Shown piece after piece: positions 25,820-35,089 of a DNA stretch of 64,000 nucleotides (its first letter is position 1; each line of letters begins with the position of its first letter). This DNA is from Gemmatimonadota bacterium (GTDB lineage Bacteria > Gemmatimonadota > Gemmatimonadetes > Gemmatimonadales > Gemmatimonadaceae). The translations under genes were made by a program, and so were the position numbers. Where the stretch lies: contig DAHUXM010000028.1 in NCBI GenBank assembly GCA_027307165.1, forward strand, positions 1 through 64,000, read 5' to 3'. The notes beneath the pieces are model-generated. The model was given only the letters and a program-made list of their open reading frames with translations. It was not told where the DNA came from and did not search any database.

Positions 25820-26953
25820 ATGATCACCGTTCTGACTGTCGTTGGTACCCGACCCGAAGCCATCAAGATGGCACCAGTCATCAGCGAGCTTGCACGGCAC
25901 CCCAATGCAATCCGATCGGTCGTCTGCGCAACCGGTCAACATCGAGAAATGTTGAAGCAGACGCTTCAATACTTTGACATTATTCCTGACCACGAACTTG
26001 ACGTCATGGAGCCGAACCAAGGGCTTGCTGGCCTCACCGCGCGCCTCTTTTCCGGCTTGGATGCCGTGATCGGGGCTTCGGACCCTGATTGGGTACTCGC
26101 ACAGGGCGACACGACCACGACATTCGTCACTGCGATGACATCCTTCTACCGGGATCGGCGATTCGGTCACGTCGAGGCGGGCCTGCGGACCGACGACAAG
26201 CGCAATCCTTTCCCGGAAGAGGTTAATCGGAGGCTTGCGGACGTGGTCGCGGATGCGTTCTTCGCACCCACTGAACGAGCGAGAGATGCGCTCCTCGCCG
26301 AAGGGCATGCCGCGAGAGCGATATACGTGACTGGCAATACGGTGATTGACGCGCTCCTCAGCGTTTCAGCAAAGCAGTGCGCGATCGAAACGCTGCTTCC
26401 GACCGTACCGTTCGATCGGCGACTGATCTTGATCACTGCTCATCGGCGAGAGAGTTTCGGGCAGCCCTTTCGTGACATGTGCTGCGGACTCCGAGAGCTC
26501 GCCCGTAGCCTCGCAGATCAAAACATTCACTGCATTTTTCCAGTTCATCTCAACCCCAATGTTCAGGAACCCGTGAGAGCACTACTTCGCGACGTGCCCA
26601 ACCTCACATTGCTGAAGCCTCTGGACTATTTCACGCTGGTGCACCTTATGAAACGTGTTGAATTGATACTCACCGATTCGGGAGGGATTCAGGAGGAGGC
26701 GCCTAGTCTGTCTATTCCAGTATTAGTGATGCGCGACACGACGGAGCGGCCAGAGGGCATTGACGCTGGAGTTGCTCGACTGGTAGGCACTGATCCGCGC
26801 AGGATTGTGATGGAGGCGACCCGTCTGCTCACCGATCGAAAGGCGTACGCAGCGATGGCAAGCGGGCGGAACCCCTATGGAGACGGTCACGCCGCTTCAC
26901 GCATCGTCTCAACCATCCTCGGCGTCACGACGGCGGACGTGACAGCAGCATGA
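25820..26953 (+). CDS. wecB: UDP-N-acetylglucosamine 2-epimerase, non-hydrolysing
   Basis: About 377 residues. It converts UDP-GlcNAc to UDP-ManNAc, the precursor of ManNAc-containing polymers. Motifs: LTVVGTRPEAIKMAP at the N-terminus, VCATGQHREMLKQ, AQGDTTTTF, HVEAGLRT, FPEEVNRR, THRRESFG replaced by TAHRRESFG, and LTDSGGIQEEAPSL with the uridine-binding region. The ATG at 25820 gives the standard N-terminus; a GTG at 25808 is alternative. It is followed directly by a GT2 gene (ATGA overlap). No wecC (ManNAc dehydrogenase) is present in the window. Confidence 0.93.
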   Translation: MITVLTVVGTRPEAIKMAPVISELARHPNAIRSVVCATGQHREMLKQTLQYFDIIPDHELDVMEPNQGLAGLTARLFSGLDAVIGASDPDWVLAQGDTTTTFVTAMTSFYRDRRFGHVEAGLRTDDKRNPFPEEVNRRLADVVADAFFAPTERARDALLAEGHAARAIYVTGNTVIDALLSVSAKQCAIETLLPTVPFDRRLILITAHRRESFGQPFRDMCCGLRELARSLADQNIHCIFPVHLNPNVQEPVRALLRDVPNLTLLKPLDYFTLVHLMKRVELILTDSGGIQEEAPSLSIPVLVMRDTTERPEGIDAGVARLVGTDPRRIVMEATRLLTDRKAYAAMASGRNPYGDGHAASRIVSTILGVTTADVTAA

Positions 26954-27894
26954 GCACTGCGAAGTCGCCACCGCTTGTCTCGATTGTGTTGCCGACCCAT
27001 AACGGTAGTGCGTTCTTACAGGCGGCCCTCGAGAGCTGCGTAGAACAGACGTATGCTAATTGGGAGCTCATCGTCGTTGACGATGCGTCAACGGATGAGA
27101 CACCTGCAGTGATTCAGCGCTTTGTCGAGCAGGATGCTCGGATCAGAGCTATACGGCATCCGCAAAATATCCGATTACCGGGAGCGCTGAATTCTGGCTT
27201 CGCGGTTGCGCGTGGCGAGTACCTGACATGGACTTCTGACGACAATAAGTATCGGCCACATGCGCTTGCCGAAATGGTGCAATTCCTAGAGGCGCATCCC
27301 GATACCGGCATGGTCTACACTGACTATTCCATTATCGGTAAACACGACGAGTTGATAAGCGCCATACAAGTGCGCGCGATCAACTATCTACCCGAAGCAA
27401 ACTTCGTCGGAGGCTGTTTTATGTACCGGCGAAGCGTCGCTGAGACAATCGGTGAATACTCGTCGGACCTCTTTCTAGCGGAAGACTGGGATTATTGGTT
27501 CCGTGTGAGCTCGCGATTTCATGTCGCGCCGTTGCATCGGGATCTTTATCTTTACCGAAAGCATGACGGGTCCTTGACAACACAGCGATCCCGGGATATC
27601 GAAACCTCTGTGTGTCGCGTTCTTGAACGAAACCTTCCGGCGATAGTCTGGCACAATCAGGAATTACGCGCTCGCGTGCTTGTCAGGCTCGCAATCGGGG
27701 CTGCAGATCGCGGCGATTTTTCGCGAACTTATCCTTACTTGTTCCAAGCGCTGGCATCCCAACCGCGAATATTACTCAAGATCCCGCCAGTTTTATGGCT
27801 CAAAGGAGTACTGCCACCACCATTGTATTCCCGAGGACGCGCCCTGTGGGCACGCTTCGCATCGTTAGATGCGAACCTCCGACGCTCCGATTAA
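26950..27894 (+). CDS. GT2 family glycosyltransferase
   Basis: 314 residues, GT-A fold: VSIVLPTHNGSAFLQAAL, LIVVDDASTDETP, GEYLTWTSDDN (the DxD position reads SDD), GGCFMYRRSV and EDWDYWFRVSS (acidic catalytic region). Soluble, with no membrane helix. The start overlaps wecB (ATGA), so it may use a ManNAc-derived donor; that link is inference. Its codon use is less GC-biased than the 9-17 kb operon, as is that of the neighbouring methyltransferase. Confidence 0.85.
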   Translation: MSTAKSPPLVSIVLPTHNGSAFLQAALESCVEQTYANWELIVVDDASTDETPAVIQRFVEQDARIRAIRHPQNIRLPGALNSGFAVARGEYLTWTSDDNKYRPHALAEMVQFLEAHPDTGMVYTDYSIIGKHDELISAIQVRAINYLPEANFVGGCFMYRRSVAETIGEYSSDLFLAEDWDYWFRVSSRFHVAPLHRDLYLYRKHDGSLTTQRSRDIETSVCRVLERNLPAIVWHNQELRARVLVRLAIGAADRGDFSRTYPYLFQALASQPRILLKIPPVLWLKGVLPPPLYSRGRALWARFASLDANLRRSD

Positions 27895-28180
27895 GTTCGA
27901 TTTTCTCAGGTCCCTTTGTTTTGCTAGCGGTCCATCATCTCCACACTTTATTCCACCAATGCCGCCCCATGGCAATTCCGACAACCGAATCGAAACGCCC
28001 CGCGTTCCGCCGTCGGCGGTCGCGTGGTTGCCGAAATCATATTCAGGCGCGCGCAATCCCGCTGTGCAGAATATGTGCGAGCACGGCGTACCGAACTTAG
28101 ATCTACGGTCGACTGCTCGAGTCCGCAGGCGCACCACTTGCAACGGTCAAATATGTTGTGGACGAGCGCACACGCACATT

Positions 28181-29071
28181 TTACGCGCTGCGTCTGCCGA
28201 TAGTCAGTAAAAGATATCCCTGACCTTTTTTTGCGGGATCGTCGGATGCGAGTTGGCGCCACCACTCCGTTGCCTTTTTTTCGATGGTTGGAATGCCAGT
28301 CATCGAAAGAAACGCGGGTGCGTGCTCTGGCCAGCAGTCTGTTTCAACAATTGAGTCTAGACCGGCGTGATGGAACACGGAATAGAGCGACTCACGAGGT
28401 ATTTCGCGTCCGTAAGGCCACTCCGCTTGTGATTCGGCAATAGCTTTACCCCAGCGATAGAACACGCACCGCGATGACGGCACCAGAGAGATAACGCCCT
28501 TGCGAGCGATTCGTGCCATTTCGGTCACGAGTGGAATAAGTTCTTCATCTGTCCAATGCTCGAGTACACCGCTTGACCAGACCCAATCGACCGATTCGTC
28601 GGAAAACGGCAGTGGATGAACCATAAGATCGCACGCTACTATTTTCGGCGGCGATAGGCGGGAAGCCTCAAAAACTTGAAGCGCCCGCTTTAGGATCGGC
28701 TTACTGAAATCCAGTAGCACAATGGATCTACCTGCAATGGCAAGTTCCGCCGAGAGCTCACCCGACCCGCATCCCGCTTCCATGAGCGTGTCTCCATGTT
28801 TGGTGAGCCCAGCCAAGACGGTCGCTACCGGATTGCGTAGCTCCGTGACTGGCGTAATTGGACGTAGATACTCCCGCTCCCATTCCTGGGGTGTATTGGG
28901 GCGATCGAAGCTCAGTTTAGGTGTTTTGGCAGAACCGGTTGACGCAACTCTCTTTGAGAAATAGCCGCGCGCTGTATGGAGCAAACCCATTTCGCTATTC
29001 CAGTTGAGGATACCTGCACGCATCGGACGGCTTGATCGCATGCTGCAGCATGCAACTCGCTCCAACAGCAC
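28181..29071 (-). CDS. SAM-dependent methyltransferase
   Basis: Up to 296 residues. Class I motifs: TLMEAGCGSGELS, IVLLDFSKPIL, IVACDLMVHPLPFSDESVDWVW and SSGVLEHWTDEEL. The core is near residues 90-200. It probably methylates a sugar or a lipid-linked intermediate of this locus. Start choice is weak: GTG at 29071 (no good ribosome site), ATG at 29023 or ATG at 28990 (MGLLHTARGYF) are all possible, and the region before residue 28 shows no family pattern. Confidence 0.72.
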   Translation of the reverse strand: MLLERVACCSMRSSRPMRAGILNWNSEMGLLHTARGYFSKRVASTGSAKTPKLSFDRPNTPQEWEREYLRPITPVTELRNPVATVLAGLTKHGDTLMEAGCGSGELSAELAIAGRSIVLLDFSKPILKRALQVFEASRLSPPKIVACDLMVHPLPFSDESVDWVWSSGVLEHWTDEELIPLVTEMARIARKGVISLVPSSRCVFYRWGKAIAESQAEWPYGREIPRESLYSVFHHAGLDSIVETDCWPEHAPAFLSMTGIPTIEKKATEWWRQLASDDPAKKGQGYLLLTIGRRSA

Positions 29072-29462
29072 ACTCTTCCGATGAAGACATCAAAGGCTTC
29101 GGATGGTTGTGAACCGGTAAATCAACGCTTACCCGTGCATCCGCGCGAAGTCAGCCCAACGAGCAGCGGACCAATGCGCCGCGGGAGATATTCCCCAAAC
29201 GGCGCACTCGCGTGCCGAGATGCGCCACGTATTACTCCAAAAGGACCAGCACCAGTGCCTAGCGAGTGTAACGTTGCCGCCTGTTAAACGACGCTTGGAC
29301 TGAGACGAAGTCAGATCCCGTAGGGTTCCTCGGTGAACTGATGTTCTGCCTGTCATTTTAGCTCGTCTCACGGATAACCCTCGGCTTGTGCAGCCTCGGT
29401 CGCATCGCTGCCCGCACACCGCGCCTACCGATCCGAGCTCCAAGGGTTAGCATATAGGCCTA
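29072..29462. other. Gene-free stretch
   Basis: Nothing supportable. The open frames here lack motifs and ribosome sites. Confidence 0.45.
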
Positions 29463-29677
29463 GGTAGTGTCTGACAAAACATTGGCGGTTCGGGCGATGA
29501 GCGCACTTGATCGCGGCGCTTGGGACGATCCGCTTTCGGTGTTGCCGGTAAGAGTGGAACGACCACCGCCCATGCCGCGTCCGTTAGCTCGTGCCGCTTG
29601 CCTGTGCCCATCGCCTTCTCCTGCGATCCACCTCTCGCAATGCCCGGTGGAGCGTTCCAGATTTCTCAGACACTACC
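29463..29677 (-). mobile_element. MITE-like remnant of an IS5-type element
   Basis: 215 bp bounded by inverted repeats GGTAGTGTCTGACAAAAC (29463-29480) and the complement of GATTTCTCAGACACTACC (29660-29677), matching at 15 of 18 positions. On the minus strand an ATG at 29611 opens a transposase N-terminus (KRHELTDAAWAVVVPLLP), which then runs straight into the left repeat. So the element kept both ends and the first part of the gene and lost the rest. The ends differ from those of the 24.9 kb IS, so it is a different family. Confidence 0.75.
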
Positions 29678-29756
29678 CAGTGGCCCACGTCCCACGTGGA
29701 GCGGGCCGCCTGCTACCGGTCATGACCCATGCTGCAGAGGCGAGTTCGCGTCGGGC

Positions 29757-30662
29757 CTAGACGTATTCCGCGAAGAGAGGCTGCACCCGCCGAAACAGTG
29801 TTCCAGCAGCAATCAGGCCGCCAATCGACCAGACAACGGAATACCACAGTTCCCAAGGTTGCCACTCCGGGACGGTGACGCCTTTCACGACCGTGTATAG
29901 TGGCTCGAACAGATTGTGGCCCGCGATAACGCTCAGTCGCAATCCTTCCAGGATTCCCGTGAGAGGATTGAGCATCACGAGAAACGCACCGCGCGCGCCG
30001 AGCATCGACGGCTCGAAGAACACCGGTGTGAAGAAGATTCCGAACATGAGTACAACCTGCACGATGTACTTCACGTCGCGAAAGAACAGGTTCGCGCAGC
30101 TGAGCGCGAGTCCTGCCGCGGTCGTGAACAGAATAAGGAGCAGGAAGAGGAGTGGCGCCCACAGCGTCGATGGGTGCAGCCGTACGCCGAGGAACGGCAG
30201 AATCACAGCAAGGACGACGACGCCCAGCCCTGAGTCGAACATCTGCGCTCCAACGGTCGAGAGTGGCAGCACTTCGCGCGGAAAGTATATCTTGGTGACG
30301 AGATTCATGTTGCCGATGAGACTCGCCGTCGCGAATCCGATCGCTCCGACGAAGAACGCCCAGCCGAGGCCCTTCACTGCAATGTTTGCCACCTCGACTG
30401 GGACGAGGTGCTGGCCGGACATCTGCGACATCGCGTAGCGAATGATCAGTCCGGAAAAGACAATCAGGACGGGCATGAATACAGCCCATGCCAGTCCCAT
30501 CACAGCCTGCTTGTAGCGCAGCTTGATGTCGCGGAGCGTCAGCTGCTGAAGCAGGTCGCGGTGTTCCAATACATCGATGAAGGCCTCACGCAGGTCCCGG
30601 AACGGGACGATCTTGCGTGGGTTGGTCGTGCCGCTTGGCAGCGGTGATGAAGCGGTTGACAT
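29757..30662 (-). CDS. wzm: ABC transporter permease for polysaccharide export
   Basis: 301 residues with about six membrane helices and the ABC-2 polysaccharide permease layout: an N-terminal cytoplasmic part (LTLRDIKLRYKQAVMGLAWAV), then hydrophobic segments to the C-terminus. It forms the membrane channel that flips lipid-linked O-antigen or capsule glycan. Its ATP-binding partner is encoded 60 bases upstream on the same strand. Both a ligase/polymerase route and an ABC export route exist in this window, so two glycans may be made. Confidence 0.88.
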   Translation of the reverse strand: MSTASSPLPSGTTNPRKIVPFRDLREAFIDVLEHRDLLQQLTLRDIKLRYKQAVMGLAWAVFMPVLIVFSGLIIRYAMSQMSGQHLVPVEVANIAVKGLGWAFFVGAIGFATASLIGNMNLVTKIYFPREVLPLSTVGAQMFDSGLGVVVLAVILPFLGVRLHPSTLWAPLLFLLLILFTTAAGLALSCANLFFRDVKYIVQVVLMFGIFFTPVFFEPSMLGARGAFLVMLNPLTGILEGLRLSVIAGHNLFEPLYTVVKGVTVPEWQPWELWYSVVWSIGGLIAAGTLFRRVQPLFAEYV

Positions 30663-30722
30663 GTATTTACACCGTACGAGGAATCGTCTGAATCGCTGCT
30701 GACGCAGCCTCCGCCCATTTGA

Positions 30723-31973
30723 TCACGAACGGACTATGAGCTCTGGCAAAGGGTCGTTCATTGCGTCCGCGCTGTCAGGCATGTGCAAGCCGATTGCGAC
30801 GGTGCGCATGCTCATCTGTGCGTTCAACTGCACACTGCCGCCGAATGGTCGGGTGCCGGGTTGAACAGTCAACATTCTGGATGGACCTCCGTGGACGAGG
30901 CGTTGGCTCACGCCGTCCCAGACTCCGGTTTCTACGTGATAGAGGCCTGGAGTGAGGTTGGCTTGGAGCTCGACGTCGATCTCGAATTCCTGCCCGCGTG
31001 GCATCTCGATCCTGCATGGGCGCGCCCCGGTGGAAAAAAGCATGCTGCCCGTGGTTGCGGAGCGAACGGTGACGACGATGTCAGTCGCGTCGTTGTCGAA
31101 GTCGTCCCGTGAGCGGCACGTGAGATGGAGCTTGACCCGTTCGCCCGACATCACGATATCGGCGGCGGCGAACCGCATGCCGATGATCGACAGCGTTGAC
31201 TCGGCGGACTCGCCGGTCGGGGCAACGCCGAGCGTGTATTCCTGGATGCACTCGCTCGGGCTTGCGTGGAGCCGGACTTGGCCATGATCCAGCAGTATCG
31301 CCTCGGAGCAGAGCGACGCGATACGGTCGAGCTGGTGGGAAACGAGCACCACCGGGATGCCGCTGTTGCACATCGAGTGAATGCGCCCGAACGCCTTGTC
31401 CTGAAAACGGAAGTCACCTACGGCGAGCACTTCGTCGATGATCAGGACGTCCGGATCGACGTGTGCCGCTATCGCGAATCCAAGACGGGCATTCATACCG
31501 CTGGAGTAGCGCTTGACGGGGGTATCGATGAAGTCCTCGATCTCGGAGAACGCGACGATCTCGTCGAATTTACGCCGGATGTCCACGCGTTTCATGCCCA
31601 TGATGGCACCTTGCAGGAAGACATTCTCTCGCCCAGTAAGGTCCGGGTGGAAGCCGGCGGAGATCTCAATCAGCATGCCGATGCGACCGTGCACCTCGCG
31701 TATCCCCCGGTCAGGTCGGAGGATCTTCGTTAGGAGCTTGAGGATTGTGGATTTCCCAGCGCCATTCGGTCCCATGATCCCGAGCGCCTGTCCCATTCCG
31801 ACATTAAAGGATACGTCACGCACCGCCCAGAACTCACGGGTGCTGAGCGGGGGAGGGGTGTTGCCACGTACGAAACGCCTGGCTACCGCCGGGATCAGGT
31901 CACGGAGGCTGTCATGCACTTCGCCGCGCTGAAACTTCTTCCATACTCCTTCGAATCGAACTCCAGAACCCAC
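30723..31973 (-). CDS. wzt: ABC transporter ATP-binding protein with Wzt-type glycan-binding tail
   Basis: 416 residues. The nucleotide-binding domain has GIMGPNGAGKST (Walker A), RYSSGMNARLGFAIAA (signature region), DVLIIDEVLAVGD (Walker B) and LVSHQLDRI (H-loop). From about residue 260 there is a beta-rich domain of Wzt_C type that recognises the capped end of the glycan. The GTG start is supported by TAGGAG eight bases upstream, and an AT-rich TGATAATAT lies just before it, possibly a -10 box. The tail means export is coupled to chain termination. Confidence 0.9.
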   Translation of the reverse strand: MGSGVRFEGVWKKFQRGEVHDSLRDLIPAVARRFVRGNTPPPLSTREFWAVRDVSFNVGMGQALGIMGPNGAGKSTILKLLTKILRPDRGIREVHGRIGMLIEISAGFHPDLTGRENVFLQGAIMGMKRVDIRRKFDEIVAFSEIEDFIDTPVKRYSSGMNARLGFAIAAHVDPDVLIIDEVLAVGDFRFQDKAFGRIHSMCNSGIPVVLVSHQLDRIASLCSEAILLDHGQVRLHASPSECIQEYTLGVAPTGESAESTLSIIGMRFAAADIVMSGERVKLHLTCRSRDDFDNDATDIVVTVRSATTGSMLFSTGARPCRIEMPRGQEFEIDVELQANLTPGLYHVETGVWDGVSQRLVHGGPSRMLTVQPGTRPFGGSVQLNAQMSMRTVAIGLHMPDSADAMNDPLPELIVRS

Positions 31974-32409
31974 GCAAAAGCTCCTATATTATCAAACGAG
32001 ACGGACGGATCGAGTCGACGGCTGTTTAGTGTGGCGCAGCGCCAGCCCGCTTCTCAATATACCCCGCGCCCTGGCGCGCTCACATCAGAGTATCGGCAGC
32101 GGACCCCTGCATACACCAGCGGCGAGCCTGGACTGGGCCTCGTCAATGAAGACACGACCGAAACGCGACCGTGCCACGCAGTATCACATTTTACGACGGG
32201 AAGGCGAGCCTGCCATTTGAGTCGCGGTGAGGCTGAACTGCCACCGATGTGGGGGGAGGGGCGCGCGGAGCGTCTGCCAGCATGCATAGCTCGGGGCTTG
32301 CACAAGTGCGACCGGCGCATGAGACGGGCGACCCTGCGCACGGTAACCGTAGCGGATGCCAGAGGGCGAGCCGGCGTATCTCGCCGCGGGTGTTGGCAGC
32401 GACGACGTA
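31974..32409. other. Gene-free stretch before wzt
   Basis: Holds the probable promoter region of the wzt-wzm operon (minus strand, AT-rich at about 31983-31995). Otherwise nothing recognisable. Confidence 0.45.
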
Positions 32410-32589
32410 TCAATCACCCGTAGCGGCTGGATGCCAGCGCAGCTCCGGAGCTGACGTGTGATCGGTCGATGCGTTGTCGACGATGAGCAACTCGTGTTCG
32501 AATGAACGCTCTATTGTGCACAGGTGTTGCAATACTTTGCCGAGTTGCGAAGCGCGGTTACGGGTGGAGATAGTCAGCGAAATGCGCAT
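32410..32589 (-). pseudogene. Truncated GT2 glycosyltransferase (N-terminal 59 residues only)
   Basis: From ATG 32589 the frame reads MRISLTISTRNRASQLGKVL, then ELLIVDNASTDHTSA, a normal GT2 N-terminus with the nucleotide-binding Asp. It then breaks off into unrelated sequence and stops at 32410. The catalytic DxD and acceptor domain are missing. It overlaps the end of the preceding fragment by 16 bases, so it may once have been a coupled downstream gene. Confidence 0.7.
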
Positions 32590-32828
32590 ACAACTGCTCT
32601 CCGGAAACGCCATGGTGAATTGATGACAGAAGCATCGCCGACGAAAGCACGAAGGTATCTCCACAGTGGGTCCGAAGTCTCGCGAAAAATTCGCAGCATC
32701 ACTTGCCAGATCATCCAGATAGCCACGAATCGCGTGAACCAGATCCACCATTCGGTACGTCTGCCGCTCATCTGCCACTGAGCCCCTCTGGCAAACTCTG
32801 CGCCAGTGTTCACAAATCCGGTGAGCAT
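32574..32828 (-). pseudogene. Possible C-terminal remnant of a glycosyltransferase
   Basis: 84 residues in one frame, rich in Trp and Arg (SGRRTEWWIWFTRFVAIWMI, later ETSDPLWRYLRAF), resembling the helical tail that follows the GT-A domain in some GT2 enzymes. No start or catalytic core lies upstream. The similarity is by eye only; a chance frame is the alternative. Confidence 0.35.
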
Positions 32829-32908
32829 ACACGCGATAATAGGCGATCCAAGGCGGACGCGGTTCCCCGTTGGGGAGAGAGCAAGTCAGTCCAGTTGTGC
32901 TTTCACGG

Positions 32909-33874
32909 CTAATTGCCGCCCCGTCGGTACATTTCACCGCGTCGATGAGGCAGAACATTAGACGCATAGTTCGAATACGCAGCGCGCAGAAGCGGCACCG
33001 CAGGCGCGGGTATGCGAGAACGGAATGTCCAGCTCCATTTGAAAGTCCACGGCACATCGGGGACAAGGGGGGCGAGCGCCACCAGCCGTCTTAGCCATTC
33101 GGTTCGCCTTTGCTCCCAGGCGGTCCACAGATCCGCCTCCCATCGCTTCCGGAATATCTCAGAGAGGTCCGCTCTTAGAGCGAAGTCGCCATCTTGCATA
33201 CGATCCAGCGCGCGCCTCCGGAATCTGTACGTTGCCTCCCATTGACGCTCGGGCAGATCGCTGAGCTGACCCGGATGCCAGAGATAATTCGCTGTCACAT
33301 CGCGGGTCGCCACAAAGTGATGGATGTACGACAAGCGCAACCAGAGATCGAAATCAACGGCGACACGTTCAGTCTCGTCGAATCCGCCGATCGCTATCAA
33401 GGCATCTCGCCGGACGACTGCTGTTCCCATCGGGAGAACCGTCCCGCAAAACGCTTGTCGAGTCACATTCCCAGGTGGACCTGCCGGGACAGCACCGTAC
33501 CACGTTCCAGAACGCGTTCCCACAAACCGCACCGCTGCAGAGGCCACCGCCGCATCGGGATATGCGTCCAGCAGCGCGGCGACTGTGGCAAGATGATGCG
33601 GCTCCCAGTAGTCGTCCGAATCGAGCCACGCAATGACCTCTCCCGCCGCGGATTGGATACCCACATTACGAGCAGCAGCATTGCCGCGGTTCTCTTCCAG
33701 CCGGATCACGCGGGCGCCAGCGCGCTCAGCAATGTCAGCCGACGCGTCGCTGGAGCCATCATCAACAATTACCAGCTCGAGTGGCGCACGCGTCTGAGCG
33801 TGAACTGAGGCTATAGCCTTCCCGACCGTGTGCGCACGATTATAACAAGGGATGACAACGGAGATGGTAAGCAC
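32909..33874 (-). CDS. GT2 family glycosyltransferase
   Basis: 321 residues, GT-A fold: ISVVIPCYNRAHTVGKAI, LVIVDDGSSDASAD, GNAAARNVGIQSA, GEVIAWLDSDDYWEPHHL (DxD), and DFDLWLRLSYIHHF in the acceptor half. No membrane segment. The start is GTG 33874, six bases after the stop of the pyruvyltransferase gene, so the two form an operon. Its downstream side is the graveyard of glycosyltransferase fragments at 32.4-32.8 kb. Confidence 0.87.
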   Translation of the reverse strand: MLTISVVIPCYNRAHTVGKAIASVHAQTRAPLELVIVDDGSSDASADIAERAGARVIRLEENRGNAAARNVGIQSAAGEVIAWLDSDDYWEPHHLATVAALLDAYPDAAVASAAVRFVGTRSGTWYGAVPAGPPGNVTRQAFCGTVLPMGTAVVRRDALIAIGGFDETERVAVDFDLWLRLSYIHHFVATRDVTANYLWHPGQLSDLPERQWEATYRFRRRALDRMQDGDFALRADLSEIFRKRWEADLWTAWEQRRTEWLRRLVALAPLVPDVPWTFKWSWTFRSRIPAPAVPLLRAAYSNYASNVLPHRRGEMYRRGGN

Positions 33875-33880
33875 GCGATG

Positions 33881-34981
33881 TCAGGACTGCGGGTTTCCCG
33901 GGGCGACCGGAGATTCTGCCCGCCGCAGTTCTGGCTGGCGAAGGGGGACTGGCGCAGTCCTTAAATCGACATTGTCGCTCAACATTCGTCTTGCGATTTC
34001 CAGCGCCTCGTCGCGCCCGGTAGCAAACGTGGTCAATGATGAACCGAGGGTCCACGCCTCGTGAAAGTGCCTGATCTTTCCGTAACTATTGTCGAGCAAC
34101 ACGTGCGGGATGCCGAGCAGCATCGCGAGGATGTGAGCGTGCAGGCGATCAACTACCAGGACCTGGCCGCGCGCAAGCAGCCTGCCGCCGCTTCGCACGC
34201 GCTCTCGCGCCATCGCTCTGTAACGCATACGCACGACGGGACGCGCCCACGGACGCAGGACATGCGCAGCTCGCGGGTGATCAATCTCCAATTGAACGGA
34301 GGCATCCAACGCGCGCCAGAGGAAACCGCCGCGAGGCCAATCACAAGAGGGAATGTCCGTCGCTGGCACAGCCTTGACGGCAGCCTCCTTATCCGTGCGC
34401 GCGAGATAAACGACATCACGGTCAGGTGGCGCGTCGCGCGTTATGGCTCCGAGACAGAACGCCATATCGGGACATATCTCGCTTTGTGCGCGGAACTCTC
34501 GCCGTAGCAGTGCCAGACTGGGCTCATCCCGAGCCAGAATTGTGACGTTGGGGTGTGCATTGAAAATACGAGCAGCGCGATCGAGCCCCGCAGCATGCTG
34601 AAAGTAGACCGTTTGGGGGAAAAGGATGATTGGATTATCCGGGAACGCGGAAATCACGTTCTCCCGCAGGCGTTGATGTGCATGCCAGAGATCTCCGAAA
34701 TTCCCGCCACCATGCATCAAGATGACACCAGCTGTTCCGACCGCGCGCCTGAGGCTGGCCTCATCATACGTCGCAACATCGCACCGGTATCCTATCTTCG
34801 CCGGGGGAATGCCGTTCTCAGCCAGGCAGTTAATCTCACCCAGCCAGATTGCGGAATCACCGACGTTCTCATGTCGCGGGAAGTCCAGAAGAGCGACTGG
34901 TCGGTCGCGCGGTATCGCACCGCCGACAATGGCTACTGCACGTTTGTGAAGATTATCGATCAAACCGGAATCAGCAGTCAT
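33881..34981 (-). CDS. Polysaccharide pyruvyl transferase family protein
   Basis: 366 residues. CsaB/ExoV-type features: PRHENVGDSAIWLGE, GVILMHGGGNFGDLWHAHQ, IILFPQTVYF, ILARDEPSL, and VVDRLHAHILAMLLGIPHVLLDN near the C-terminus. These enzymes put pyruvate ketals on sugars using phosphoenolpyruvate, giving acidic glycans. It is the first gene of a two-gene minus-strand operon. The gene starts at ATG 34981; a 9-bp tandem repeat tract lies just upstream, within its likely promoter region. Confidence 0.88.
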   Translation of the reverse strand: MTADSGLIDNLHKRAVAIVGGAIPRDRPVALLDFPRHENVGDSAIWLGEINCLAENGIPPAKIGYRCDVATYDEASLRRAVGTAGVILMHGGGNFGDLWHAHQRLRENVISAFPDNPIILFPQTVYFQHAAGLDRAARIFNAHPNVTILARDEPSLALLRREFRAQSEICPDMAFCLGAITRDAPPDRDVVYLARTDKEAAVKAVPATDIPSCDWPRGGFLWRALDASVQLEIDHPRAAHVLRPWARPVVRMRYRAMARERVRSGGRLLARGQVLVVDRLHAHILAMLLGIPHVLLDNSYGKIRHFHEAWTLGSSLTTFATGRDEALEIARRMLSDNVDLRTAPVPLRQPELRRAESPVAPGNPQS

Positions 34982-35030
34982 AGTACGCGATAATTGGAGC
35001 GGAATGAGCTCTGCATAACATGGACTGACT

Positions 35031-35089
35031 AGACCACAGAGACCGCAGAGACCGCACAGACCACAGAGACCACAGAGACCACAGAGACG
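35031..35089. repeat. 9-bp tandem repeat tract
   Basis: About six and a half units of AGACCACAG with a few G/A changes. It lies 50 bases upstream of the pyruvyltransferase start. The rest of 34982-35386 shows nothing else recognisable. Confidence 0.8.

Noticed and set aside
28095-28223. Plus-strand peptide IYGRLLESAGAPLATVKYVV with a plausible composition
   Set aside because: It has an in-frame stop just upstream, no start, and its end is antisense to the methyltransferase gene.
31914-32423. 169-residue plus-strand frame upstream of wzt
   Set aside because: Arg-rich without motif; the region reads as a promoter area for the minus-strand operon.
35031-35089. Possible CRISPR array
   Set aside because: The units are 9 bases and contiguous, with no spacers.
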